Shown here one piece after another: positions 1 through 5,266 of a stretch of DNA of 5,266 nucleotides. The DNA is from an uncultured Gemmatimonadaceae bacterium (GTDB lineage: Bacteria > Gemmatimonadota > Gemmatimonadetes > Gemmatimonadales > Gemmatimonadaceae). Where the stretch lies: the NCBI GenBank assembly GCA_955652635.1, contig CATPBN010000007.1:1-5266 (forward strand). The letters run 5' to 3'. The notes beneath the pieces were generated by a model that saw only the letters and a list, made by a program, of their open reading frames with translations, made no database searches and was not told where the DNA came from. Positions within the stretch are counted from its first letter, which is position 1, and each line of letters starts with the position of its first letter. Both the position numbers and the translations under genes were made by a program.

Positions 1-1
1 C

Positions 2-409
2 GAGGTGCTCGACGGGAATTTCCTCTACGCGATCAACGTCTACCCGGCGGACAACTCGTTCAACCTGTGCCCGGCCGATGTCTGCCAGACCACGGACGGC
101 CAGCAGCTGTCCCGCGGCGCGTGCGCGGTCGATGCGCCCAAAAACGGAATGCGCGTCGAGCAATACAATCCACCGCCCGAAATCGTCCGTCAGGTCGAGC
201 AGATCGCGAGACACGTCGAGCTCGACGTCGGAGGAATAGAATACCTGGTCGACGACCGGGACGGACAACACTACTTCTACGACATCAACGCGCTGTCCAA
301 TTTCGTCGCCGATCCGAAGAACGTCGTCGGCTTCGATCCCTTCGAGCGCCTCGTCGATTATCTCGTCGAGAGAACGAGAGTGCTCGCCCCGGCGGGGTTC
401 GGCCAATGA
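2..409 (+). CDS. ATP-grasp ligase-like protein, C-terminal part (5' end outside window)
   Basis: The reading frame is open from the first base of the window, so this is the last 135 residues of a longer protein; the GTG at position 5 is unlikely to be the true start. Counting from the first complete codon, an NLCPADVC segment lies at residues 21-28. The end of an ATP-grasp fold follows: GGIEY with Glu80, then DDRDG, then YFYDIN with Asp94 and Asn96. In this superfamily (RimK, D-Ala-D-Ala ligase, carboxylate-amine ligases) acidic and Asn residues in such positions hold the Mg-ATP. The family forms amide or related bonds through an acyl-phosphate; the substrate here cannot be read from the sequence. 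The TGA stop overlaps the ATG of the next gene (ATGA), which points to one operon and translational coupling. The ATP-grasp assignment is fairly secure for the C-terminal motif, but the N-terminal half cannot be examined. Confidence 0.8.
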   Translation, partial: EVLDGNFLYAINVYPADNSFNLCPADVCQTTDGQQLSRGACAVDAPKNGMRVEQYNPPPEIVRQVEQIARHVELDVGGIEYLVDDRDGQHYFYDINALSNFVADPKNVVGFDPFERLVDYLVERTRVLAPAGFGQ

Positions 410-1449
410 GATACGGATACTGGCTCCCTGTGTTCGGTGGGTGGCTCCGCAATGTCCCCGACGAAGGCATGAGCGCGACGTGGGAGTACGTGAAAAAGCT
501 CGCGCAGCGGAGCGAGCAGATAGGCTACGACATCACGCTGATCGCCGAGCTATTCATGAACGACATCAAGGGAATCGATGCGGACTCCCTCGAGGCGTGG
601 TCAACTGCGGCGGCGCTCGCCGCGGTTACCGAAAAGCTCGAGCTGATGGTGGCAGTCAGGCCGACGTTTCACGAACCGGCGATCTTTGCGAAGCAAGCGG
701 CGAACATCGATCGCATCTCAGGGGGCCGCCTGGCGCTCAACGTGGTGTCGTCGTGGTGGAAGGACGAGGCGAGACGTTACGGGATCAATTTCGAGGAGCA
801 CGACGATCGGTACGGGCGCACCGACGAGTGGCTGCGGATCGTAAACGGGGTCTGGACCGAGCGGCGATTCACCGACTCGGGCAAGCACTATAAGGTCGAG
901 GAAACGATTCTCGAGCCGAAGCCTCTGCGCAGACCACGCCCCACGATCTACGCCGGCGGCGAGAGCCCCGCCGCGAAGGAGTTGATCTCGAGGTCGTGTG
1001 ACGCTTACGTGATGCACGGCGACCCGCCCGAGCGCGTGGCGCCGAAAATCGCCGACATGACTGCGCGTCGCGAAAGAATCGGGCTGGGGCCGATGCAGTA
1101 TGGTGTTGCCGCGTACGCGATCGTGCGCGATTCGGAAGGCGAAGCCCGGAAGGAGTTGGCGCGCATCACCAACGTGCAACCCGGCACGCCCGGCTACCAG
1201 AATTATCAGGATTGGATCTCACACACCGCCCTCGATCAGCAGGTAAGTCTCGAGGACTACTCAGTATCGAACCGCGGTTTGAGAGCGGGACTTGTGGGGA
1301 CGCCCGAGCAGGTGGCGGCCCGCATTCGCGAGCTCGAGGCCGTGGGGGTGGATCTTCTCCTCCTCCAGTTCAGTCCTCAACTTGAGGAGATGGAGCGCTT
1401 CTCGGAAACCGTCATGCCGCTTGTGGAGGGCGCCGCGGTCACCGCCTAG
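406..1449 (+). CDS. LLM-class flavin-dependent monooxygenase (luciferase-like, SsuD/SfnG-like)
   Basis: A complete 347-residue protein, the usual length for bacterial luciferase-like TIM-barrel monooxygenases that use reduced FMN and oxygen. Visible family segments are an N-terminal beta strand with GYWLPVFGGW (residues 4-13), AVRPTF at 83-88, KQAANIDRISGGRLALNVVS at 96-115 followed by SWW (116-118), HDDRYGRTDEWL at 132-143, AGGES at 183-187, and a C-terminal VGTPEQVAARI segment (297-307) before the last barrel helix. The SGGR...NVVSSWW pattern is typical of the alkanesulfonate/dimethylsulfone monooxygenase branch, so oxidation of a sulfur-containing or other small organic compound is possible, but the substrate is not determined. 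The start is the ATG overlapping the preceding stop, with a GGCGGGG purine stretch about eight bases upstream; a longer frame extending back to position 67 lies inside the ATP-grasp gene and is not real. It is probably a cytosolic enzyme. No flavin reductase partner is seen in the window. The stop is shared with the convergent regulator. Confidence 0.92.
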   Translation: MRYGYWLPVFGGWLRNVPDEGMSATWEYVKKLAQRSEQIGYDITLIAELFMNDIKGIDADSLEAWSTAAALAAVTEKLELMVAVRPTFHEPAIFAKQAANIDRISGGRLALNVVSSWWKDEARRYGINFEEHDDRYGRTDEWLRIVNGVWTERRFTDSGKHYKVEETILEPKPLRRPRPTIYAGGESPAAKELISRSCDAYVMHGDPPERVAPKIADMTARRERIGLGPMQYGVAAYAIVRDSEGEARKELARITNVQPGTPGYQNYQDWISHTALDQQVSLEDYSVSNRGLRAGLVGTPEQVAARIRELEAVGVDLLLLQFSPQLEEMERFSETVMPLVEGAAVTA

Positions 1450-2207
1450 GCGATCAGCTTGGCCTGCCTCTCCCTGATCGTCCTGTAGCACTCGCACGAT
1501 GCTTTCTCGAGTCCTGGCCGATTCACGACCGTAATGTTTCCGCGGCCGTGCGCGATCAGCCCTGCCTTCTCCAGGATTCCCATCGCCACAGTCACGCCCG
1601 GCCGGCGAACTCCCAGCATTTCTGCCAGGAATTCCTGAGTAAGATCAAAGCTGTCGCGGCCGACCCTGTCCTGAGACATCAGAAGCCACCGCGCACAACG
1701 CTGTTCGATGACATGAAGTCGGTTGCAGGCGGCGGACTGCGCCACCGTCTCGAAGACGAACTCGCTGTAGCGATGGAGCAGACGCCTGAGGCCCGGGAGC
1801 TCGCGCGCCAGATCGCAGAAATCCCTCACGGTGAGTCGCAACGCCGTCCCGGTGATCTGGCCGCAGCCTTTGAGTTTCGAAGTCTCGACTTCATGAAAAA
1901 CGGGAATCCCCGAGAATCCGTCGTTGCCGATTGTCATGGCCTCGACCTGGTCCCCGTCTTCCATCACGGTGACTAGCGAGATAACGCAGTCTTCCGGAAA
2001 ATGAGCGTGCTCGAGATCATCCCCCGGGTCGAAGAGGATCTGCTTCGACTTCACCTCGACGAGCTCGCTGCGCTCGACCAACGCAGCGAGCTCGACCGGC
2101 GGGAGCAGCCTTAGGATCTTGTTGCGCGGGGAGCCATCCAATCGATGGATCGCAGCCCCGGCGGCAGTACGCGGATGGGTTGTGGAGGGGATCGACGCAG
2201 CCGACAT
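1446..2207 (-). CDS. Crp/Fnr-family transcriptional regulator
   Basis: A 253-residue protein with the two-domain layout of the Crp/Fnr family. A cyclic-nucleotide-binding-like beta roll spans about residues 30-135 (KQILFDPGDDLEHAHFPEDC at 55-74, then a strand-rich stretch to GNDGF at 94-98). A long dimerisation helix covers about 138-180. A winged helix-turn-helix follows at about 188-222, with LTQEFLAEMLGVRRPGVTVAM as the DNA-contacting unit and ITVVNR as the wing. The first 73 residues contain no cysteine, so the [4Fe-4S] cluster of true Fnr is absent. The segment GNDGFSGIPVF (94-104) lacks the Glu and Arg that bind cAMP in Crp, so the signal is unknown and may be absent. The cysteines (74, 115, 131, 161, 171, 238, 240) leave a redox role open. 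The ATG is the only good start, with a weak GGA ribosome site upstream. It is divergent from the ATPase fusion and convergent with the monooxygenase. Confidence 0.93.
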   Translation of the reverse strand: MSAASIPSTTHPRTAAGAAIHRLDGSPRNKILRLLPPVELAALVERSELVEVKSKQILFDPGDDLEHAHFPEDCVISLVTVMEDGDQVEAMTIGNDGFSGIPVFHEVETSKLKGCGQITGTALRLTVRDFCDLARELPGLRRLLHRYSEFVFETVAQSAACNRLHVIEQRCARWLLMSQDRVGRDSFDLTQEFLAEMLGVRRPGVTVAMGILEKAGLIAHGRGNITVVNRPGLEKASCECYRTIRERQAKLIA

Positions 2208-2227
2208 CTCGGTCCAGTATTGCGCCC

Positions 2228-2267
2228 CCAGGTTGGACGCGTACGTATTATTGAACCGCGAACCTGG
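2228..2267. promoter_or_regulatory. Inverted repeat CCAGGTT-N26-AACCTGG, possible operator
   Basis: A perfect 7-bp inverted repeat has arms at 2228-2234 and 2261-2267. The arm centres are 33 bp apart, about three helical turns, so two dimers or a looped complex could sit on one DNA face. The right arm abuts the shared -35 area and the left arm covers the expected start region of the leftward transcript, a layout suited to repression or autoregulation. It does not resemble the Crp (TGTGA-N6-TCACA) or Fnr (TTGAT-N4-ATCAA) site. Chance occurrence is possible. Confidence 0.3.
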
Positions 2268-2275
2268 TGTGACAG
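2247..2275 (-). promoter_or_regulatory. Candidate sigma70-type promoter for the Crp/Fnr regulator
   Basis: On the minus strand a CTGTCA box (2270-2275, 4 of 6 matches to TTGACA) is followed after 17 bases by AATAAT (2247-2252, 5 of 6 matches to TATAAT). Initiation near 2240 would give a leader of about 33 bases before the regulator ATG. The -35 box overlaps that of the rightward promoter. This is a consensus match by eye only; sigma70-type boxes may not apply unchanged in this organism. Confidence 0.4.
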
Positions 2276-2296
2276 CGCGCGGCTCTAGAGTATGAT
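2269..2296 (+). promoter_or_regulatory. Candidate sigma70-type promoter for the ATPase fusion gene
   Basis: GTGACA (2269-2274) and TATGAT (2291-2296) each match the -35 and -10 consensus at 5 of 6 positions and are 16 bases apart. The predicted start is near 2302-2304, leaving a leader of about 185 bases before the ATG at 2488. An 8-bp palindrome, CTCTAGAG (2283-2290), fills the end of the spacer and touches the -10 box. It is the best promoter-like match I see in the intergenic region. Confidence 0.55.
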
Positions 2297-2333
2297 CGGA
2301 TGTTTAGCAAATAGCGAACCGAAGGTGGGTTTC

Positions 2334-2456
2334 ATGATTCAGCCGACTCTCGGACATGAGGAAACTCTTCCTCCTGGAAGGCTGGGGGCCCGATGCTTCT
2401 CAGGTGTTATCTTGAAGGGGCGAAAACAGTCATTTATGACGGCCTGCCAACTATAG
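2334..2456 (+). CDS. Possible 40-residue leader ORF (uncertain)
   Basis: An ATG at 2334 is preceded by a GAAGGTGGG stretch at good ribosome-site spacing and opens a 40-codon frame ending in TAG at 2454-2456, 31 bases before the ATPase start. The predicted product is a small basic peptide beginning MIQPTLGHEE and ending MTACQL, with two cysteines, no clear membrane segment and no family I recognise. Third codon positions are only about half G or C, clearly lower than in the flanking genes, which argues against a conserved protein. It could be a leader peptide whose translation changes the hairpins it overlaps, or simply a chance frame. Confidence 0.22.
   Translation: MIQPTLGHEETLPPGRLGARCFSGVILKGRKQSFMTACQL
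2429..2440. promoter_or_regulatory. Short inverted repeat GTCAT-TT-ATGAC
   Basis: Two perfect 5-bp arms separated by TT lie 48 bases upstream of the ATPase start and about 130 bases downstream of the predicted transcription start. The size is suitable for a small dimeric repressor acting as a roadblock, but a 5-bp arm with a 2-base centre can occur by chance and the RNA loop would be too small for a stable hairpin. Confidence 0.2.
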
Positions 2457-2480
2457 AGCAGCAGGAGCGAGTGCCCCACC

Positions 2481-2485
2481 GGAAG
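2481..2485 (+). promoter_or_regulatory. Close-set ribosome binding site GGAAG of the ATPase fusion
   Basis: GGAAG ends only two bases before the ATG, tighter than the usual spacing. A second purine stretch, CAGGAG (2462-2467), lies about 20 bases upstream of the ATG, too far for this start. No ATG, GTG or TTG occurs in frame between the upstream in-frame TGA (2437-2439) and 2488, so the start is fixed despite the poor spacing. Weak basal initiation would fit control through the leader. Confidence 0.45.
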
Positions 2486-2487
2486 AC

Positions 2488-5187
2488 ATGACGACACCTG
2501 CTGACCCCCAGACCAACGAGCGAAAATTCCGCTTCAAGGATGAGTGGCTGGTCGCCCTCGTGGGGACCATGCCAGGCGTGACTCCTGAGCTGATCAAACG
2601 CTGGCGTTTTCAGGAGAAGCCGTACGTCGCCCAGGCCCTCATCGACGGCGACGTACTGTCATTCAGGGAGATCGCCGAAGTCGTAAAGGAAGCCTTCAGA
2701 ATCGACTACGTCGACCTGAATCCAAACGAGATCGATAAGGACGCGATGCAGATTCTCCCTGAGAAGCTGTGCCGCGAGCACAACGTCCTCCCGGTAAAGG
2801 TCGACAGCCGCATGGTCTGGCTCGCCATGGCCAACCCACTCGACCAGGAGGCGATCCAGCGAGTGAGCTGGGCGACAAGTCGTGAGGTGACGCCGCTCTT
2901 CTGTCCGCCCGGTCAGCTGGACAAGATGGTCACTGAGACATTGCGCCCGGACGCGATGATCTATGGGCTGATCGAGAAGCTCGATCACGCTGTTGGAATC
3001 GAGCAGATCAAGGAAGAAGAACAGGACGCGGCGGCGATGGCCCGTGTGCACGCCCCGGTCATAAAGCTCGTCGATGCGATCATCGCCAACGCCATCAAGC
3101 TGCGCGCTTCCGATATACACATCGAGCACGACGAGGCGTCGACACTGGTGCGGTTCCGCATCGACGGGCTGCTCAAGAACATCATGGTGCTGCCCAGATT
3201 CATCGGCGTCGGCCCCGTGGTGTCGCGCATCAAGATCATGTCCGACCTCGATGTCGCCGAGCGGTTCCGTCCACAGGACGGGCGCGCCAAGGTGAGAGTA
3301 GCCGGAGAAGAGGTGGCCCTGCGCGTCTCGATCCTGCCCACGCGCGTCGGCGAAAAGGTCGTGATGCGCCTCCTCAACGAGAAGTCAGTGCAGGTCTCGA
3401 TGCAGACACTCGGCTTCATGCCCGAGGTTCTCGAGAGATTCAACGCCCTGCTGAACCGCGAGCAGGGAATTCTTCTCGTCACTGGTCCCACCGGCTCCGG
3501 GAAAACGACGACGCTCTATGCCGCGCTCAACACACGACGTGGAGAAGCAGTCAACATTGTAACTGTCGAGGACCCGGTCGAGTATCGGCTGAGCGGCGTC
3601 AATCAGGTGCAGGTGAACGAGAAGCAGGGCCTCACCTTCGCGGGCGTTCTGAGATCGGTGCTGCGTCAGGATCCCGACGTGCTGCTCGTCGGAGAAATAC
3701 GAGATCAGGAGACGGCGACGATCGCGTTTCAGGCGGCGATGACAGGACACCTCGTGCTTTCGACTCTGCACACCAACGACGCCATCGGCGCGATTCCGCG
3801 ACTGTCTAACATCGGGGTAGAGCCTTTCAGAGTCGCTGCCGGCCTCATCGGTGTCACCGCCCAGCGTCTCGTGCGGAGGGCGTGCCCGCATTGCCGCTAC
3901 GAAGCGCCGATCGAAGAGCTCCACCCCATGGTCCGCTCGGCGCAGATACGCCTGTTCAACAAGGCCCGGCACGTCAAGGCAACCGGATGTGCGGAGTGCG
4001 GCTTCAGCGGCTACACTGGGCGTCTTCCGCTTATCGAGTTTCTCGAGATCACACCCGAGGTGCGGGGAATGATCACGATGGGAAAGCTCGCGGACGAGAT
4101 CCGCGCCCTGGCGCTACGCACAGGCGCGCTGCACACGTTCGACAACGACGCGCTCTGGCACATCGCCGAAGGTGACACGACGGCAGATGAAGTGATTCCA
4201 TACACCGAGTTCGAGCGCCGCAAAACGCCGCGGTCGAACACGCCACGCGTCAATCAGGAGTACGTCCCCGAGCTCGATGCGGATGGTGTTCCAAAACCGT
4301 CGAAGGTGCTTCTCGCGGTGAGCGACAAGGCCGATCGCGTGCGGTACAACGACATCCTGGTCGAGGCAAGGTTTGCGGTGCAGATCGCCAATGACGGCGC
4401 TGCCGCGCTGGGGATTCTGGCGCAGGATCCGCCGGACGCGCTCGTGGTCGGACTGAAGCTGCCAATCCTCGATGGAAGACAGGTAGTGCACGCCGCGCGC
4501 ACCGTGGTCGGATTGATCGACATGCCCATCATCGTCGTCGCACCCGCCGGCTCCGAGAACGAGACCGCCGATCTGCTTTCGCAGGGTGTGGACGATGTGC
4601 TTTTCGAGCCGCTCGATCCTGGCCGGTTCAGGGCGCGTGTCACAACGGTGATGCGGAGCCGCGGCCTCTGGGCCGAGACGGAAGAAGTGATGCGTCCGCT
4701 CATTCCGCAGGACGAGGCGGAGCGACTCGTCGAGTTCCGCATCGGCGCCACCATGGACCCACAGCCGGAGGAACGCTTCGACAAGATCAGCCGAATGGCG
4801 CAGCGCGTCTTCGACGTGCCCTTCGCCGGCATCTCCTTCGTGGAAGGCGACCGGCAGTGGTTCAAGTCAAAGCACGGCTTGCCGATTCCGGATACTACGC
4901 GCGAATCGTCGTTCTGCGGTCACGCGATCAATGGCGAGAACGCATTGGTCATCGAGGACGCCGCCCTCGATCCGCGCTTCGCGCAGAATCCGCTGGTGCT
5001 CGAGGAGCCGCATATCAGGTTCTACGCGGGAAACCCGGTCAAGGGGCCGGGCGGTCACAGCGTCGGGACGCTCTGCATCATGGACAACCTTCCCCGCGAG
5101 TTCAACGAAGATGACCGTGAGACGCTGCGCGACCTGGCGGAGAATGTAGAGAAGGAGCTGAAGTCGAGCCCCAAGGGCAAGTCGTAA
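2488..5187 (+). CDS. GspE/PilB-type assembly ATPase fused to a degenerate receiver and a GAF domain
   Basis: An 899-residue protein, against roughly 500-570 for ordinary PilB or GspE. Residues 15-155 form the N-terminal GspE/PilB domain, with a divergent MshEN-like region ending in IDYVDL (72-77). Residues 185-560 are the secretion ATPase: Walker A GPTGSGKT (333-340), Asp box VEDPVEY (360-366), Walker B LLVGEIRD (399-406, Glu403), His box TGHLVLSTLHTND (419-431), and a zinc motif C466/C469 with C501/C504 followed by GYTGR. This marks an assembly motor (PilB/GspE side), not the retraction motor PilT. A charged, proline-containing linker (about 575-603) leads to a receiver-like domain (604-726). 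There the phosphoacceptor Asp is Gly655, the first pocket acid is Ser612, the conserved Thr is Ala685 and the Lys is Glu707, so it should not be phosphorylated. A GAF domain follows (740-890; RQWFKSKHGLP, SFCGHAI, HIRFYAGNPV). The protein should act at the cytoplasmic base of a type IV pilus or type II secretion machine. No other pilus gene is in view. Confidence 0.93.
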   Translation: MTTPADPQTNERKFRFKDEWLVALVGTMPGVTPELIKRWRFQEKPYVAQALIDGDVLSFREIAEVVKEAFRIDYVDLNPNEIDKDAMQILPEKLCREHNVLPVKVDSRMVWLAMANPLDQEAIQRVSWATSREVTPLFCPPGQLDKMVTETLRPDAMIYGLIEKLDHAVGIEQIKEEEQDAAAMARVHAPVIKLVDAIIANAIKLRASDIHIEHDEASTLVRFRIDGLLKNIMVLPRFIGVGPVVSRIKIMSDLDVAERFRPQDGRAKVRVAGEEVALRVSILPTRVGEKVVMRLLNEKSVQVSMQTLGFMPEVLERFNALLNREQGILLVTGPTGSGKTTTLYAALNTRRGEAVNIVTVEDPVEYRLSGVNQVQVNEKQGLTFAGVLRSVLRQDPDVLLVGEIRDQETATIAFQAAMTGHLVLSTLHTNDAIGAIPRLSNIGVEPFRVAAGLIGVTAQRLVRRACPHCRYEAPIEELHPMVRSAQIRLFNKARHVKATGCAECGFSGYTGRLPLIEFLEITPEVRGMITMGKLADEIRALALRTGALHTFDNDALWHIAEGDTTADEVIPYTEFERRKTPRSNTPRVNQEYVPELDADGVPKPSKVLLAVSDKADRVRYNDILVEARFAVQIANDGAAALGILAQDPPDALVVGLKLPILDGRQVVHAARTVVGLIDMPIIVVAPAGSENETADLLSQGVDDVLFEPLDPGRFRARVTTVMRSRGLWAETEEVMRPLIPQDEAERLVEFRIGATMDPQPEERFDKISRMAQRVFDVPFAGISFVEGDRQWFKSKHGLPIPDTTRESSFCGHAINGENALVIEDAALDPRFAQNPLVLEEPHIRFYAGNPVKGPGGHSVGTLCIMDNLPREFNEDDRETLRDLAENVEKELKSSPKGKS

Positions 5188-5192
5188 AAGAA

Positions 5193-5215
5193 AGTCGTCC
5201 AGGCGCCTCCCGACT
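5193..5215. other. Weak stem AGTCG/CGACT just after the ATPase stop
   Basis: AGTCG (5193-5197) pairs with CGACT (5211-5215) around a self-complementary AGGCGCCT (5201-5208), starting six bases after the stop codon. No run of T follows, so it is not a standard intrinsic terminator. It may protect the 3' end or be chance. Confidence 0.2.
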
Positions 5216-5228
5216 AATAACTCGGTGT

Positions 5229-5249
5229 CCGGATCCCGAAACGATCCGG
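5229..5249. terminator. Hairpin CCGGATC/GATCCGG, possible transcript end
   Basis: A perfect 7-bp GC-rich stem (5229-5235 with 5243-5249) has a 7-base loop and lies about 40 bases after the ATPase stop. The sequence after it is CATCCACAAAACTG on the plus strand, and no T-run follows on either strand, so termination without a uridine tract or a processing/stability role is more likely than a classical intrinsic terminator. The remaining bases to the window end show no gene. Confidence 0.4.
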
Positions 5250-5266
5250 CATCCACAAAACTGAAG

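Larger units (their letters stand above)
2297..2487 (+). promoter_or_regulatory. Long 5' leader of the ATPase fusion gene with competing hairpins
   Basis: The leader contains a 6-bp hairpin GAGGAA/TTCCTC (2358-2363 with 2368-2373, loop ACTC), enclosed by CAGCC (2340-2344) pairing with GGCTG (2380-2384). A rival hairpin, CTTCC (2367-2371) with GGAAG (2376-2380), uses the same bases. CTTCC can also pair with the likely ribosome site GGAAG at 2481-2485. In addition GGTGGG (2324-2329) is complementary to CCCACC (2475-2480) next to that ribosome site. These pairings are read directly, and their use as a translational switch is inference. I do not recognise a known riboswitch class; the conserved core of the c-di-GMP-I class is not present. 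Confidence 0.35.

Noticed and set aside
67..405. N-terminal extension of the monooxygenase reading frame
   Set aside because: It is an Arg-rich translation lying out of frame within the ATP-grasp gene. The family N-terminus (MRYGYWLPVFGGW) begins exactly at 406.
2268..2272. TGTGA half-site suggesting a Crp operator
   Set aside because: After the required six bases there is no TCACA partner, and the encoded regulator lacks the Crp cAMP-binding residues.
2383..2397. Sigma54-like TGG...TGC element
   Set aside because: The GG and GC elements are one base off the required spacing, and the intervening bases do not match the consensus.
2471..2473. GTG as an alternative start for the ATPase fusion, with CAGGAG upstream
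   Set aside because: It is out of frame with 2488 and reaches a TGA after six codons.
2297..2480. Known c-di-GMP-I (GEMM) riboswitch
   Set aside because: A few short matches (GCAAA, GGTGGG, GCC) occur, but the conserved GACGCAAAGCC core and the second-helix receptor are missing.
3385..3972. A 195-residue open frame on the minus strand
   Set aside because: It is antisense to the Walker A to zinc-motif core, which is unmistakably coding on the plus strand.
4254..4865. A 203-residue open frame on the minus strand
   Set aside because: It is antisense to the receiver/GAF part of the ATPase fusion, is Ser/Arg-rich in composition and shows no recognisable domain: a GC-rich shadow frame.

Overview
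The window reads as ordinary chromosome from a GC-rich, soil-type Gram-negative-like bacterium. No organism can be named from the sequence alone. The joining of a GspE/PilB-type ATPase to receiver and GAF domains makes me think of Gemmatimonadota or a related environmental phylum, but this is a weak guess. I see no mobile element, CRISPR array, rRNA or tRNA.

Layout. (1) Positions 2-1449, plus strand: the 3' part of an ATP-grasp ligase-like gene, coupled through an ATGA stop/start overlap to a complete LLM-class (luciferase-like) flavin-dependent monooxygenase gene. This is a two-gene small-molecule or peptide-modifying operon of unknown substrate, and its start lies outside the window. (2) Positions 1446-2207, minus strand: a Crp/Fnr-family regulator. 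It converges on the monooxygenase gene so tightly that both stop codons sit in one CTAG. (3) Positions 2208-2487: a 280-bp divergent control region. It holds a good sigma70-type promoter reading right, a weaker promoter reading left that shares the -35 area, a widely spaced inverted repeat, and a leader of about 185 nt with competing hairpins and a possible 40-codon ORF. (4) Positions 2488-5187, plus strand: an 899-residue fusion of a GspE/PilB pilus or secretion ATPase (complete Walker A, Asp box, Walker B, His box and four-cysteine zinc motif), a receiver domain that has lost its phosphorylation chemistry, and a C-terminal GAF domain. (5) Positions 5188-5266: a non-coding tail with a 7-bp GC-rich hairpin.

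How the parts may work together. The Crp/Fnr-like protein is divergent from the ATPase fusion and is the obvious candidate to control it and itself through the shared promoter region; this is inference from position. The ATPase would power assembly of a type IV pilus or type II secretion pseudopilus, with the pseudo-receiver and GAF domains adding an input not present in standard PilB/GspE. The most interesting items are this fusion, its phosphate-dead receiver, and the structured leader that precedes it.
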